In this document: positions 63,257 through 64,000 of the stretch, in pieces | How the letters are laid out: each line of letters starts with the position of its first letter | Position numbering within the stretch: the stretch's first letter is position 1 | Source of the DNA: Argentina anserina | Lineage: Eukaryota > Streptophyta > Magnoliopsida > Rosales > Rosaceae | Direction of reading: 5' to 3' | Assembly: GCF_933775445.1 (NCBI RefSeq) | Contig: NC_065877.1 | Span: 31,620,001-31,684,000, forward strand | DNA: 64,000 bases | The notes under the pieces: generated by a model | Databases searched by the model: none | Told to the model about the DNA's origin: nothing | The model's input: only the letters and a program-made list of their open reading frames with translations | Program-made: the position numbers and the translations under genes

Positions 63257-64000
63257 ATGGTGGTGCTTCAGCTTCAATCCATTAATGGGTTGTTGCTCCA
63301 ATGCCCAAACAAGAACCCAGTAACTCAGAGAAGAGCCAGAGCTCAAAAATGCCTCTGCTTGCAAACACAGACTCTTCCCTCCAAAACCCAGGTACCCTTT
63401 TTAATCTAATTCCAAGATACTATTTTTATTTATAGTCGAGTTGTTCTTTTTCGTTGTTTAACTTTCGGAAGCTTGAAAATTGAAATGTATGCTAGCTGTT
63501 TTGAGTTAATGAATGTTTGAGATGATGATTTTTGGTAGAGGATAATGGAGAGTTTGCCGGTGAGTAGTGAGGTTGGTGGTGCTGGTGGAGCTTACTCGTA
63601 TAGTGCTTTGAAGAGGTTGGATCAAGTTTGGTCTAAGATTTGCAATGCTAAAACAGGTAGGAGTACTTGTTGTTTTACTAATGATAGGGATTGTGATCAG
63701 TGTGTGGAGAATGATGGAAATGTTTGGTGATTTTGATTCTTTATTTATTATCTTGCAGTTGTGGAAGAACCAAAGGAAGTGGTTTCGAATTTTCCTGGTT
63801 TGCTTGGGAACTCTGATCTGGCTGAAAAAGTGGTGGATACATTTGATGTGTTGATTTGTGGGGGAACTCTGGGGATCTTCGTAGCAACAGCATTGTGTGC
63901 TAAAGGTCTTCGAGTAGGTGTCATTGAAAGAAATGTACTACAAGGGGTAATATCCTGTTGTGTGAAATTCATTTTTGTAAGATATAAATTGTGGCATAGG
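63257..64000 (+). CDS. FAD/NAD(P)-binding oxidoreductase, 5' part (cut by window end)
   Basis: Three exons join in phase, 63257-63391, 63539-63656 and 63759-63946, followed by a GTAATA donor; the remainder lies beyond base 64000. The first 147 residues start MVVLQLQSINGLLL with a Gln/Arg/Ser-rich, acid-poor leader suggesting plastid targeting. A Rossmann dinucleotide-binding strand and loop follows: FDVLICGGTLGIFVATALCAKGLRVGVIER, where G-G-T-L-G replaces the canonical GxGxxG and the terminal Glu binds the FAD ribose. Substrate is unknown. The acceptor at 63538 (GGTAG|AGG) is chosen because the alternative two bases on runs into a stop. Confidence 0.8.

Overview
This is eudicot nuclear DNA. 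The genes are split by short GT-AG introns and encode typical plant proteins, with abundant Ty3/Gypsy and Ty1/Copia retrotransposons and MITEs between them. Nothing is bacterial, organellar or viral. The family cannot be fixed from sequence alone; Rosaceae is only a guess.

Layout, left to right. 1-2.1 kb: a possible leader exon of a minus-strand gene, a degenerate tRNA-His, and a hAT-type MITE with an exact 8-bp target duplication. 2.1-13.8 kb: a PIF/Harbinger-like element split by a complete 10.7-kb Gypsy chromovirus-type retrotransposon on the minus strand, with 2.9-kb LTRs that are almost identical and one nonsense codon in pol. 14.2-19.5 kb: PFP beta subunit (16 exons) followed closely by a small RRM protein with a probable mitochondrial presequence. 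20.4-26.9 kb: a decayed dirigent cluster. One copy is cut by a solo Gypsy LTR and another carries a small deletion; a LINE remnant and a PFP exon fragment lie between them. 27-30.8 kb: AT-rich DNA, an unassigned open frame and a retroposon-like repeat. 31-33.4 kb: a PUX5-like UBA-SEP-UBX gene. 33.9-34.7 kb: two MITEs. 37.2-39.8 kb: an SHOOT MERISTEMLESS-like class I KNOX gene with unusual homeodomain substitutions. 40.3-50.1 kb: a nested transposon cluster, with a Gypsy solo LTR inside what looks like a Copia LTR, followed by a decayed Copia element that is itself interrupted by two further solo LTRs. 53.3-56.2 kb: an EBS-like BAH-PHD gene. 58.3-61.4 kb: a PP2A B' (B56) subunit gene. 61.9-62.3 kb (minus): a probable plastid cupin. 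63.3 kb to the end: a Rossmann-fold FAD oxidoreductase gene cut by the window edge, head-to-head with the cupin gene.

The host genes are not a pathway: glycolytic PFP, RNA binding, Cdc48 adaptor, meristem transcription factor, chromatin reader and phosphatase subunit are typical unrelated neighbours. I found no convincing undescribed biological system. The most informative material is the transposon stratigraphy: three insertions of one Gypsy LTR family in the same orientation, one of which splits an otherwise open dirigent reading frame. The divergent STM-like homeodomain and two small MITEs with clean boundaries are the next most useful points.

Exon borders were read by eye from splice consensus and frame continuity. 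All checked exons join in phase, but no transcript data were available.
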